From Deltaproteobacteria bacterium (GTDB lineage Bacteria > Myxococcota_A > Polyangia > JAAYKL01): 45,523 nucleotides of DNA. Location: NCBI GenBank assembly GCA_029565915.1, contig JAKQNG010000002.1, forward strand, positions 1 through 45,523, read 5' to 3'. Under the pieces are notes generated by a model. That model was given only the letters and a program-made list of their open reading frames with translations, was not told where the DNA came from and did not search any database. A program made the position numbers and the translations under genes. Positions 17,041 through 25,458 of the stretch are shown piece by piece. Numbering within the stretch: the stretch's first letter is position 1; each line of letters starts with the position of its first letter.

Positions 17041-19761
17041 TCAGATCAGCTTTTCAACCAGTGTTGTCGTCTGACCCGCCTGAATCTTCACACTGAACTG
17101 ACGCTTGATACCAAAGCCCGGATTCTCCACCATGATGTTGTAGGTGCCCGGCTTGAGCGGCGTTTTGACCACCGGCGTGTTCCGAATGAACGTTCCGTTG
17201 ATGTACACCATCGACCATGGCTTGGTCTGCACGGACAGGTAACCTTCCCCGGAGGCGGCCGGCGTTGGCACAGCGGCCGGCTGAGTACCCGCGGACGGCG
17301 TGCCCGCTGACGGCCGGGTGCCCGAACCGGTTGCCACGGTCGGCCGTCGTCCACCGGAACCGGAGCCGGCGCCGGAATCGCACTCCACGGCAGCGAGGTT
17401 AACGCGATCACCGCCGGAGGCGATGTCCGATTTCTGCACGTCCTTGACTACCTTTTCCCGACCGCATTCATATTCCACCCGGTAGGTTTTCTCCGTGTAA
17501 ACTTCATACGAGGCAGGTGTTGTGCCGAGATCGATGCGCCGGCCATCCTCGACCAGCGTCACCGGACTGCCCTGGGGCGTGGTATTAAAGGTCACTTCCA
17601 CCTTTGCCAGCTCCAGCTTCTTGAGGGGGAGATTCTGTTTCTCGCCTTTCTTGATCTCCACCTCAAACCGCATGTCACGGTACTTTTCCTTGCTCAGCTT
17701 CACCGCGTGGTTGCCGGGTTGCAGATCCGACACGGTCAGGGGCGACTTGTCGTCAATGATGCGGCCATCCACCTCCACCGTGCAGCCCGGCGGATCGGTT
17801 TCCAAGTAGAATCCGGACTGGCCCGCTGCAGAGGCTTTCAGCTCGACGTTAGTGGCCATCGACTGTCCGGCCTTCACGACAATCAACAGTTCCTTGTCCT
17901 CGTACCCGTCCCGCCGGATGATGAAGGAATGGTCCCCGGCGGACAGATCATCGATGACCATGGGAGACACGTTCTGGGGAATTTTTCTGGTTCCATCTAC
18001 CACAACGGACAACTCGTCGCCGGGGGTGATGTTCAGCTCAATGGCACCTGTCTTCTCGAAGAATGCCTTGTAGCCAACCACCACGAGGATCACGGCCACA
18101 ATGACGCCGACGGCAACCCCGATAATCAGCGCCCGACTTCCCTTGCTGGAAGCAGCTGGTCGGGCCGCAACAACCGAATCGTCCCGCATCTCCATGACAG
18201 GCGCGGGGCGGAGGACCGGAGAGGGCATCGGTGTGGGGGCGGGACGGGACGGCGGCATGGGCGCCGGCGTCGGCATCGGAACGGGTCCGGTGGGTCTGGG
18301 CGGTTGTGCCGCAGGTGCCCGGTTGGCGGCCGCTGCCATCTGCGCAGCCGTATTTTTGCCATAAATATTCGTGGGCTCCTCGTCGTCGTCCCACTCCATG
18401 TTGACAGCACCCTGCCGGGGCACTGCCACGCGTCCTCCAGCCAGGTCCGGCGGCAGAGACGGGCCCGGTGGCGCGGGGGGCGCAACGGGCATGCCGAGCA
18501 TGGTCGGCTTGGGAGAGGGCGGTGCCATTGTCGGAACAGCCGGCACCGTTGGAATGGACGGCGGCGCCATTCCGGAACCGGTCGGCCGTGGTGGCGCACC
18601 GGCCGCTGTGGGTCTCGGCGGTACAGCGCCCGGTACCGGCGGAAGGCCCGTGGCTCGGGGAGGCGCCGGGGGAACCGCTGTGGCCCTCGGCGGGGCGGGG
18701 GGCGCTCCAGCACCGGTCGGCCGCGGTACCGACGGGGTTCCCGTCGGTCGAGGCGCTGCGGGTGTCGGCGGAGGCGGCACGGACGATCGCAGCAGCGCTT
18801 CGTCAATTTCCTCGTTCTGCGCCGCGAGTTTTTCAATGTCCTCCCGGAAGACCTCACCCTGAAAAGCGGCCAGATCCTTGCGCGAAAAGAAATTGCCGGA
18901 CGTGTACATCCAGCTCTGCAGATCGTCGTGCAGATCCATGGCGCTCTGATAGCGGTCTTCCACTTCCCGGCTGAGCGCCTTCAGCACGATTTTCTCCAGA
19001 TCCGGGGGAATCCGCTTATTAAATGACGACGGGGCAACGATATCCACGTTGCGCACCTTTTCCAGCGTAGAAAAATCGGATTCGCCAACGAACAGCCGCT
19101 CGCCGGTCAGCATTTCCCACAGGCAGATCCCCACCGCAAAAATATCCGAACGACGATCGAGGGCCATTCCACGGACCTGTTCGGGCGACATGTAGCCGAA
19201 TTTGCCCTTCAGAATGCCCGCCTGGGTCTTGCCCGCCTTGCCAGCGGCCTTCGCGATGCCGAAATCGATGACCTTCACCTGCCCGTCGAAGGACACCAGC
19301 ACGTTCTGCGGCGACACGTCCCGGTGCACGAGATTCAGGTCGTTTCCCGCCGCATCCTTCTTGTTGTGCGCATAATCCAGCCCCTCGCAGACCTTCATGA
19401 TGACGTATACCGCCATCGGAACCGGCACCGTCTGACCCTTCTTGCGCATGCGATCAAAAATGGCGCGCAGATCTTTTCCCTCGATGTATTCCAGCGCAAT
19501 GAAATAGGCATCACCCACTTTGCCGAGGTCGAAGATCTGTGCAATGTTCGCATGGGTCAGCTGAACCGCGATTTTCGCCTCGTCGATGAACATCGTGATG
19601 AATTCTTCATCCTCCGCGATGCTCGGAAGAATGCGCTTCACTGCGAGCTGGCGCTCGAATCCCTCAACGCCGAACGTTTTCGCCCGGAAGACCTCCGCCA
19701 TGCCACCGACGCTGATACGATCAATCAGATGATATTTTCCGAAAGGAACCGGTTTCTTCAC
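17041..19761 (-). CDS. Ser/Thr protein kinase with Pro-rich linker, TM segment and about four PEGA-like repeats
   Basis: 906 aa; FGKYHLIDRISVGGMAEVFRAK, AVKRILP, LVHRDVSPQNVLV, IDFGIAK, GYMSPEQVRG; Pro-rich PPPPTPAAPRPTG...; TM ALIIGVAVGVIVAVILVVVGY; PEGA-like units GAIELNITPGDELSVVVDG, GFYLETDPPGCTVEVDG, VTFNTTPQGSPVTLVEDG, GYLSVQTKPWSMVYINGTFI. Confidence 0.93.
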   Translation of the reverse strand: MKKPVPFGKYHLIDRISVGGMAEVFRAKTFGVEGFERQLAVKRILPSIAEDEEFITMFIDEAKIAVQLTHANIAQIFDLGKVGDAYFIALEYIEGKDLRAIFDRMRKKGQTVPVPMAVYVIMKVCEGLDYAHNKKDAAGNDLNLVHRDVSPQNVLVSFDGQVKVIDFGIAKAAGKAGKTQAGILKGKFGYMSPEQVRGMALDRRSDIFAVGICLWEMLTGERLFVGESDFSTLEKVRNVDIVAPSSFNKRIPPDLEKIVLKALSREVEDRYQSAMDLHDDLQSWMYTSGNFFSRKDLAAFQGEVFREDIEKLAAQNEEIDEALLRSSVPPPPTPAAPRPTGTPSVPRPTGAGAPPAPPRATAVPPAPPRATGLPPVPGAVPPRPTAAGAPPRPTGSGMAPPSIPTVPAVPTMAPPSPKPTMLGMPVAPPAPPGPSLPPDLAGGRVAVPRQGAVNMEWDDDEEPTNIYGKNTAAQMAAAANRAPAAQPPRPTGPVPMPTPAPMPPSRPAPTPMPSPVLRPAPVMEMRDDSVVAARPAASSKGSRALIIGVAVGVIVAVILVVVGYKAFFEKTGAIELNITPGDELSVVVDGTRKIPQNVSPMVIDDLSAGDHSFIIRRDGYEDKELLIVVKAGQSMATNVELKASAAGQSGFYLETDPPGCTVEVDGRIIDDKSPLTVSDLQPGNHAVKLSKEKYRDMRFEVEIKKGEKQNLPLKKLELAKVEVTFNTTPQGSPVTLVEDGRRIDLGTTPASYEVYTEKTYRVEYECGREKVVKDVQKSDIASGGDRVNLAAVECDSGAGSGSGGRRPTVATGSGTRPSAGTPSAGTQPAAVPTPAASGEGYLSVQTKPWSMVYINGTFIRNTPVVKTPLKPGTYNIMVENPGFGIKRQFSVKIQAGQTTTLVEKLI

Positions 19762-19870
19762 AGGAGCACTCCAATTGTCCGAGGTTAGAAGGTCATACTA
19801 TGGAAAATCCTTGAATTTTTCCGCCGTGAAACTATGTCACGGGGGCAGGTTGAAGTCAACCATCTTCAAA

Positions 19871-19900
19871 TTGTTGCGGCCATTCAATCGCATGTAAAAT
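19871..19900 (+). promoter_or_regulatory. Possible sigma70-like promoter upstream of the HEAT-repeat gene
   Basis: TTGTTG, 18-nt spacer, TAAAAT. Confidence 0.35.
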
Positions 19901-20077
19901 CATATTTCCGTCCGGATTCTTCAAGGCATCGCGATTATGAAAACGACGTTGAAAAAGGAATTTCTTATTGTTACCACTTCAGGAGAGCATCAACCCGGGA
20001 AAGTACAGCGGTCGGTCGCGATTCCATCCGATAACCGGAATACCCATCGCCATCCGCCGACCGCAGCAGGGAATGAC

Positions 20078-20926
20078 ATGAAACAGACAATTCGGTCCAT
20101 CGGAACAGTCGTAATCCTCGGCCTGTACCTGCTGCCATGGGAAAGCGCCGCCAGGCCGGGCAGACTCAAGACGCCCCCGGAGGCGATGCCGTCCCAGGAA
20201 GATTTGGAGTTTCAGGCGATGGTCCGCGATCTGCAGAGCCCGGACCCCGAGGTCGTCATTTTCAGCGTACAGATGCTGGGACTCTCGGGACGCGCGGAGG
20301 CGGTGCCGCCCCTCGTCGAACTGCTGCGACGTGGCCCGCGCGACGATATCACGAACATGACCCTTGATACGTTGGGCGCCCTGGGTCGGCCGGAGGCGGT
20401 GGATACCCTGCTGCCCTATCTCCGGCACCGGCGACCGGACGCTCGTCTTGCCGCCCTCAATGCCCTGTCCGGCATCGATGCCCCGGAAATCACGCGCGCC
20501 ATCGAAGACCGCCTCCGGGATTCGGATCCGGATGTCCGTGCCGCTGCCGCAACCGCCCTTGGAACCCGCGGCGACAAAGAGAGCGTCGTACTCCTCTTCC
20601 GGGCGTTCGACCTCTCGGTGAATGAAGCAGCCATTGCCATCGGCAAACGGGGCGCAGACCCGGATGCGCTGCGCCTGCTGGAATACCTCGGAAAAATCAA
20701 CATCCGCATTCTCCTGCCCGGCCTGCGGGAATTCGCGTTGCGTGCGGATATTGACCAGAAAACCAAACTGCACATCCTGAATCAGCTTTATGAACTGGCG
20801 GGACCGGATGTGCGCAGATTCGCCATCGAACTGCGGGATGCCTTGAACCCCACGCGGGAAAAATCCCAGGACGATCCGATTCTGAAAATGCTGGACCGGA
20901 TGGTTCAGGAAATCGCGGGAGAATAA
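20078..20926 (+). CDS. HEAT-repeat protein, putative exported
   Basis: ORF 19937..20926; start 20078 preferred (CAGCAGGG upstream; MKQTIRSIGTVVILGLYLLPWESAA signal-like). HEAT-like repeats: DPEVVIFSVQMLGLSGRAEAVPPLVELL, DDITNMTLDTLGALGRPEAVDTLLPYL, RPDARLAALNALSGID, DPDVRAAAATALGTRGD. Confidence 0.75.
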   Translation: MKQTIRSIGTVVILGLYLLPWESAARPGRLKTPPEAMPSQEDLEFQAMVRDLQSPDPEVVIFSVQMLGLSGRAEAVPPLVELLRRGPRDDITNMTLDTLGALGRPEAVDTLLPYLRHRRPDARLAALNALSGIDAPEITRAIEDRLRDSDPDVRAAAATALGTRGDKESVVLLFRAFDLSVNEAAIAIGKRGADPDALRLLEYLGKINIRILLPGLREFALRADIDQKTKLHILNQLYELAGPDVRRFAIELRDALNPTREKSQDDPILKMLDRMVQEIAGE

Positions 20927-20929
20927 CTG

Positions 20930-23218
20930 ATGCCCATTCGTCCGAACCAGCGAAGAGACATTCTCCACACCGCCCTTGTCGCCGTGGTCATCATTTTCTG
21001 TTTCGGCGCCGCCGGCGAAATCTGCGGGCCGTTCTTTGAAACGACGGCGGATGCCTTCGAAGCAAAGTTTCCCGATAACAACCCCAAGGACATTGAAAAC
21101 GTGCGGGAACAACTGGCCCTCGCCGGAACGGACAACAAGGGCTCCGACAGCCACCCTTACGTGATCATCGCGGTCACCGAACCGGAAGAAGCCGTCGCCT
21201 GCTTTGATCTCTCGGCGCAAAAAGAGCTGTGGCGCCGAAAAATGCCCGTCAATTCAAAGCTCTTCGGCCGTGGCGATCTGGCCATCCTGCAGTCCGGACA
21301 GGACGTTGTGGCACTGGATGCCGCCACCGGCCGTGTTCGCGCAGCGGTGGAAATCGATGAAGGCTGGGATTTTTACGGGGCAGCCGCTTCAGGCGATGTC
21401 ATGGTCTTCACTACGGGCATCGGTCGCGCCGATACGGCGGGGTACTCCAACGGACGCATCATTGCCGTCAACATGTCGACCGGCAGGCAATTGTGGGAGA
21501 ACATTACCGGCAACGGCATTCTCGGGGCGCCGGCCGCGTGGGGGAACCGGGTGTTTGTTCCGTGGAAGAAAAACAAGATTTCGGTGCTCGGACTGCAGGA
21601 TGGCGCGGAGGTCGCCCGGCTGCTGACCAGGGACTTCAGCGTGAATTTTGTTCACGCCATCAATGGCGACGTCTTCTACGGCGCGGAAGGCACGGACAAA
21701 CGGATGGCCACCCTGTTCCGGTTCGATGCCCGGGCCGCAGCGGGAACCAGGGACGACTCCGGAGGCTTCTCACCGGGAATTCCGCCGGCGCCGAATACGC
21801 CCGGATTCGGAACGGACGGTTTCCGCCGGCCCCTGCCCGGGTTCACCTCGCCGGACCGGGTCCGATTCTATTTTACACCGCAAAAGAGCAGTGACCGGAT
21901 TTCCCTCGCGAACAACCGCTACTACCTCCACTACTGGCGATATGTGGTCGCCCTCAGCGCCGAAACCGACGCGGTCCAGTGGACCAGCGCAGCCCCTGAG
22001 GACCTCGGCGCCGTGCACGCCACCGAACATGGACTGTTCACGGTGTCCACCAACGGCACGATTCGATTCCTGTCAGCGGAAACCGGCCGGTCCCTGTGGG
22101 AAGCCCCCACCGACTGCAAACCCGCATCGGTCCTCTTCCACGTTCCCGGCTTTGTTCCTGCCAGGGACACGAGTCCCGACCGGCCCGACCCGCGGCTCGG
22201 CCTGCGCGACATCATCCTCGACAACGACAATCGCCTCATTCCCTTCCGCGCCTGGGCTGTTTCCCTGCTGGGTCGCCTTGAAATTCCCGAAGTCACGGCC
22301 GACCTGATGGCCCTGTATGCCGACGCCACACTGCCCCCGGCCCTGCAGACGGCCCTCACGCAGGCACTGCAGAATCGAACCAGCGGACTGGACTACATGC
22401 AGCAGGCCCTGCAGATGAAATACGACTACCTCGAACAGACCAAGTCGCCCCCCATGGGGATCATCGCCCCCTCGCTGGCGCGGTTCAATGACGCGGCCTC
22501 CCTCGACGGCCTCATGGCGCACCTGTTCGACCACGAAACGCCCGCAACGGACATGACGCCCATCGCGGCGGCGATCCTCGAAACGGGCAATGAAACCATC
22601 GTTCCCTCCCTTCGCGACTTCGCCATTCTCTACCATGCGGACACGTCCTTCCTCGGCCACGAAGACGCGCTGGCAACCATCTGCCGGGCCATCCTCGCCT
22701 TCGGCGGCACAGACGGTAGTACCCTCGTGGCCTCCCTCCGGGACGACCCGCAGACCCTTCCCGGACTCCGGAAACAACTTCTCGTCATCCTCGATCCGGA
22801 TGCGGAAGCCAAGGCCGCCGCGAAAAAAGCGGAGGAGGAACAGGCAGCCGCGCTCGCAAAACAGGCGGAACTGGAAAAGAAGAAAGCGGAAGCCTTTGCC
22901 AACCGGCCGGACTACCTGGCCCCCGGACACATCCGCGTCATGATGGGCAAGGCCTCCGTCCTGCTGCGGCCCTGCATCAAGGACGCCCTCTCCCGGCGCA
23001 TGAGCCTCACCCAGGTGCGCATGAACTTTGCCATCGATGGCACCACCGGCGCTGCCTCCGACCTGAAAGTCATCCCGGCAGACATCCCCGGCCTGGAACA
23101 GTGCCTGTCGCAGGCGATGACAAAAATCACATTCCCGCCCTTCAAGAACCCTCGCCAGAGCGCCAGCCACACCATCCACATCACGGGCGTGAAGCGCGCC
23201 GAATCCACCGAAGAATAA
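20930..23218 (+). CDS. PQQ-like beta-propeller / HEAT-like / coiled-coil protein with AgmX/TonB-like C-terminal domain
   Basis: 762 aa; FDLSAQKELWRRKMP, ALDAATGRVRAAVEIDEG, VNMSTGRQLWENITGNG, LSAETDAVQWTSAAPEDL (propeller-like blades); AKAAAKKAEEEQAAALAKQAELEKKKAEAFA coiled coil; C-term VLLRPCIKDALSRRMSLTQVRMNFAIDGTTGAASDLKV...CLSQAMTKITFPPFKN. Confidence 0.72.
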   Translation: MPIRPNQRRDILHTALVAVVIIFCFGAAGEICGPFFETTADAFEAKFPDNNPKDIENVREQLALAGTDNKGSDSHPYVIIAVTEPEEAVACFDLSAQKELWRRKMPVNSKLFGRGDLAILQSGQDVVALDAATGRVRAAVEIDEGWDFYGAAASGDVMVFTTGIGRADTAGYSNGRIIAVNMSTGRQLWENITGNGILGAPAAWGNRVFVPWKKNKISVLGLQDGAEVARLLTRDFSVNFVHAINGDVFYGAEGTDKRMATLFRFDARAAAGTRDDSGGFSPGIPPAPNTPGFGTDGFRRPLPGFTSPDRVRFYFTPQKSSDRISLANNRYYLHYWRYVVALSAETDAVQWTSAAPEDLGAVHATEHGLFTVSTNGTIRFLSAETGRSLWEAPTDCKPASVLFHVPGFVPARDTSPDRPDPRLGLRDIILDNDNRLIPFRAWAVSLLGRLEIPEVTADLMALYADATLPPALQTALTQALQNRTSGLDYMQQALQMKYDYLEQTKSPPMGIIAPSLARFNDAASLDGLMAHLFDHETPATDMTPIAAAILETGNETIVPSLRDFAILYHADTSFLGHEDALATICRAILAFGGTDGSTLVASLRDDPQTLPGLRKQLLVILDPDAEAKAAAKKAEEEQAAALAKQAELEKKKAEAFANRPDYLAPGHIRVMMGKASVLLRPCIKDALSRRMSLTQVRMNFAIDGTTGAASDLKVIPADIPGLEQCLSQAMTKITFPPFKNPRQSASHTIHITGVKRAESTEE

Positions 23219-23231
23219 ATCCGGGGAACGT

Positions 23232-24623
23232 TCAGAAAATCTTGCCCGGATTCAGGATGCCCTGTGGATCGATGGCGGCCTTGACAGAACGCTGCAATGC
23301 GATGAGGGCAGCGGACTGTTCCTTCGGCAGATACGCCTTTTTAGAAAGCCCGACGCCGTGTTCTCCGGTAATCGTTCCCTGGAGGGACAGGGTCAGATCG
23401 AACAGATCGGACACGGCCCCATCGACGCAGAAATCCTCGTCGTTCCATAGGATGTTGACGTGGTAGTTGCCGTCCCCCGCGTGCCCGTAACAGGCCATGC
23501 GGACCTGCCATTTCTCTTCGAGTCGCTTGAGGCCGGCCAGCAACGCCGACGCAGCCGAGCGGGGCACCACGATGTCTTCGGACGCTTTGTGTCGCGCGGT
23601 CTCCGCAATGGCATCGGACATGAGGCGTCGCGCGGCCCACAGCTTTTCTCGTTCGGTTCCGTGACGGGCCATGAACACCTCGTCCGCGCCGGCGCGATCG
23701 CAGAGCTCAGAGAGGACTACCGCATCCCGTTCCACCAGCGCCTCGTCCAGACCGTCCACCTCCGCCAGGATGAGCGCGCCGGTTCTCTCGCTGACGCCCT
23801 GTACGCCCTTTGCGCGCAGGACATCCACCACGCCGCGATCCATGAACTCCAGCACCCGTGGCACAATGCCCGCGGCGACAATGGACGAAACCGCATCACC
23901 GGCCTTCTCTTCGGAGGGCATCGCAATCAGCAGTGTGGCCAGGGCGGTCGGCCGGCGGATGAGCCGCAGGGTGACGGCAGTAAACACTCCCAGCGTGCCT
24001 TCGGAGCCCACCAGCAGTCCCGTGATGTCGTAGCCGGCAACCCCTTTGACCGTTCGCCGCCCGGTGGTCACGGGATTGCCATCCGGCAGCACGGTCCTCG
24101 TACCCAGCACGTATTCCCGGGTGACGCCGTACTTGAAGGCCCGCGGACCTCCGGCATTGTGGGCGACATTGCCGCCCAGGGTGCAGCTCTCCAGACTGTT
24201 GGGATCGGGCGGATAGAACAGGCCTTCTCGCTCAACAGCCTGCTGAAACGCGCCGGTGATGACCCCCGGCTCTACCACCGCCAGCAGGTTGCGCCGATCG
24301 ATCTCTTTCGTGTCCGTCATCTTCGACAAATCGAGGATCAGCCCGCCGCAGATGGGAATGGCCCCGCCGGACTTGCCGGTTCCCGCCCCCCGCGGTGTCA
24401 CCGGCACCCGGTGCTGCTGCGCCGCCACAAGGACCCGGCCGATTTCTTCTTCGGTCCGGACGCGGATCGCCAGGTGGGGCATGGCGGGAGCGCAATGGGA
24501 TTTGTCGCCGGCCATCGACGCCAGAATGTCCGGGTCGTCAATCACGCGGCTGATGCCGAATTGACCGGACAGATCGACGGCCAGCTTCTGCGTGCGCGCC
24601 CCCACCTGTTGAATGTCAAACAT
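23232..24623 (-). CDS. FAD-binding oxidase, GlcD/D-lactate dehydrogenase family
   Basis: 463 aa; VPVTPRGAGTGKSGGAIPICGGLILDLSKM, FYPPDPNSLESCTLGGNVAHNAGG, GLLVGSEGTLGVFTAVTLRL, ACYGHAGDGNYHVNI, GEHGVGLSKKAYL. Confidence 0.93.
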   Translation of the reverse strand: MFDIQQVGARTQKLAVDLSGQFGISRVIDDPDILASMAGDKSHCAPAMPHLAIRVRTEEEIGRVLVAAQQHRVPVTPRGAGTGKSGGAIPICGGLILDLSKMTDTKEIDRRNLLAVVEPGVITGAFQQAVEREGLFYPPDPNSLESCTLGGNVAHNAGGPRAFKYGVTREYVLGTRTVLPDGNPVTTGRRTVKGVAGYDITGLLVGSEGTLGVFTAVTLRLIRRPTALATLLIAMPSEEKAGDAVSSIVAAGIVPRVLEFMDRGVVDVLRAKGVQGVSERTGALILAEVDGLDEALVERDAVVLSELCDRAGADEVFMARHGTEREKLWAARRLMSDAIAETARHKASEDIVVPRSAASALLAGLKRLEEKWQVRMACYGHAGDGNYHVNILWNDEDFCVDGAVSDLFDLTLSLQGTITGEHGVGLSKKAYLPKEQSAALIALQRSVKAAIDPQGILNPGKIF

Positions 24624-24629
24624 GATTGT

Positions 24630-25451
24630 TCAGGTATCAGGAAGCGCGGATTTTGAAAACCGCAACGTGCACCACAGCAGATAGAGTCCCAATAAAAAGA
24701 AGGGAATACTGAGGACCTGTCCGGTGGAGAGTATGTCGCCGAAGAGGTGGCCCGGAGCGTGACGGCAGAAATCGGTCACAAAGCGTCCAGCGGACCAGCC
24801 GATCAGGCATAGCGAAGGCACCAGCCAGCCGCTGCGCCGCTTCTGATACAGCAGCACAGCGAGGACAACGGCCAGTAAAAGGGCCCAGAGGGCTTCGTAG
24901 AGCTGCACCGGATGCCGCGGGATGTGACCGTGATCCCACGCGTAATAGAACCGGACGGCCCAGGGAACATCGGACGGGGTGCCGACCTGTTCGCTGTTGA
25001 AAAAATTGCCGACCCGTGCGGCCGCGAGTCCGAACAGGGGCCACAGGGACAGGCTTCTCGCCATGGATTCAATCGAAACCTTCAGCATCCGTGCGCCCAC
25101 AATCGCACCGATGATGAAACCGGCCACAACGCCGTGAATGGACCGTCCGATGCCGAATCGACAAATCAGGTGCGGCCGCTCCAGATAGGTCTGCAGGTCA
25201 TAGAACAGAATGTGGAACACCCGGGCCGACACCACTGCGATCAGCGAAATGACCAGCAGTGTGAATGCCTTTTTTTTCAGGCCCGCCGGGCAGGAACGCA
25301 CCATCCACCACCAGATCGCCACACCGCCGATCAGGGCCATGAACGTCATCAGATCATAGACGTGGATACCAACGGCGCCATGGATGTTGAGATAGTCGTC
25401 CGGCACCCAGTACCAGTACCGCGCCAGCTCATCGGGTGTCATCGACGCCAT
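24630..25451 (-). CDS. lgt: Prolipoprotein diacylglyceryl transferase
   Basis: ORF 24630..25493; start 25451 (MASMTPDELARYWYW) preferred because the upstream CDS stops at 25459. Motifs IGRSIHGVVAG, AARVGNFFNSEQVGTPSDVPWAVRF, RHPVQLYEALWA, SAGRFVTDFCR, STGQVLSIP. Confidence 0.88.
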   Translation of the reverse strand: MASMTPDELARYWYWVPDDYLNIHGAVGIHVYDLMTFMALIGGVAIWWWMVRSCPAGLKKKAFTLLVISLIAVVSARVFHILFYDLQTYLERPHLICRFGIGRSIHGVVAGFIIGAIVGARMLKVSIESMARSLSLWPLFGLAAARVGNFFNSEQVGTPSDVPWAVRFYYAWDHGHIPRHPVQLYEALWALLLAVVLAVLLYQKRRSGWLVPSLCLIGWSAGRFVTDFCRHAPGHLFGDILSTGQVLSIPFFLLGLYLLWCTLRFSKSALPDT

Positions 25452-25458
25452 CCGGTGT

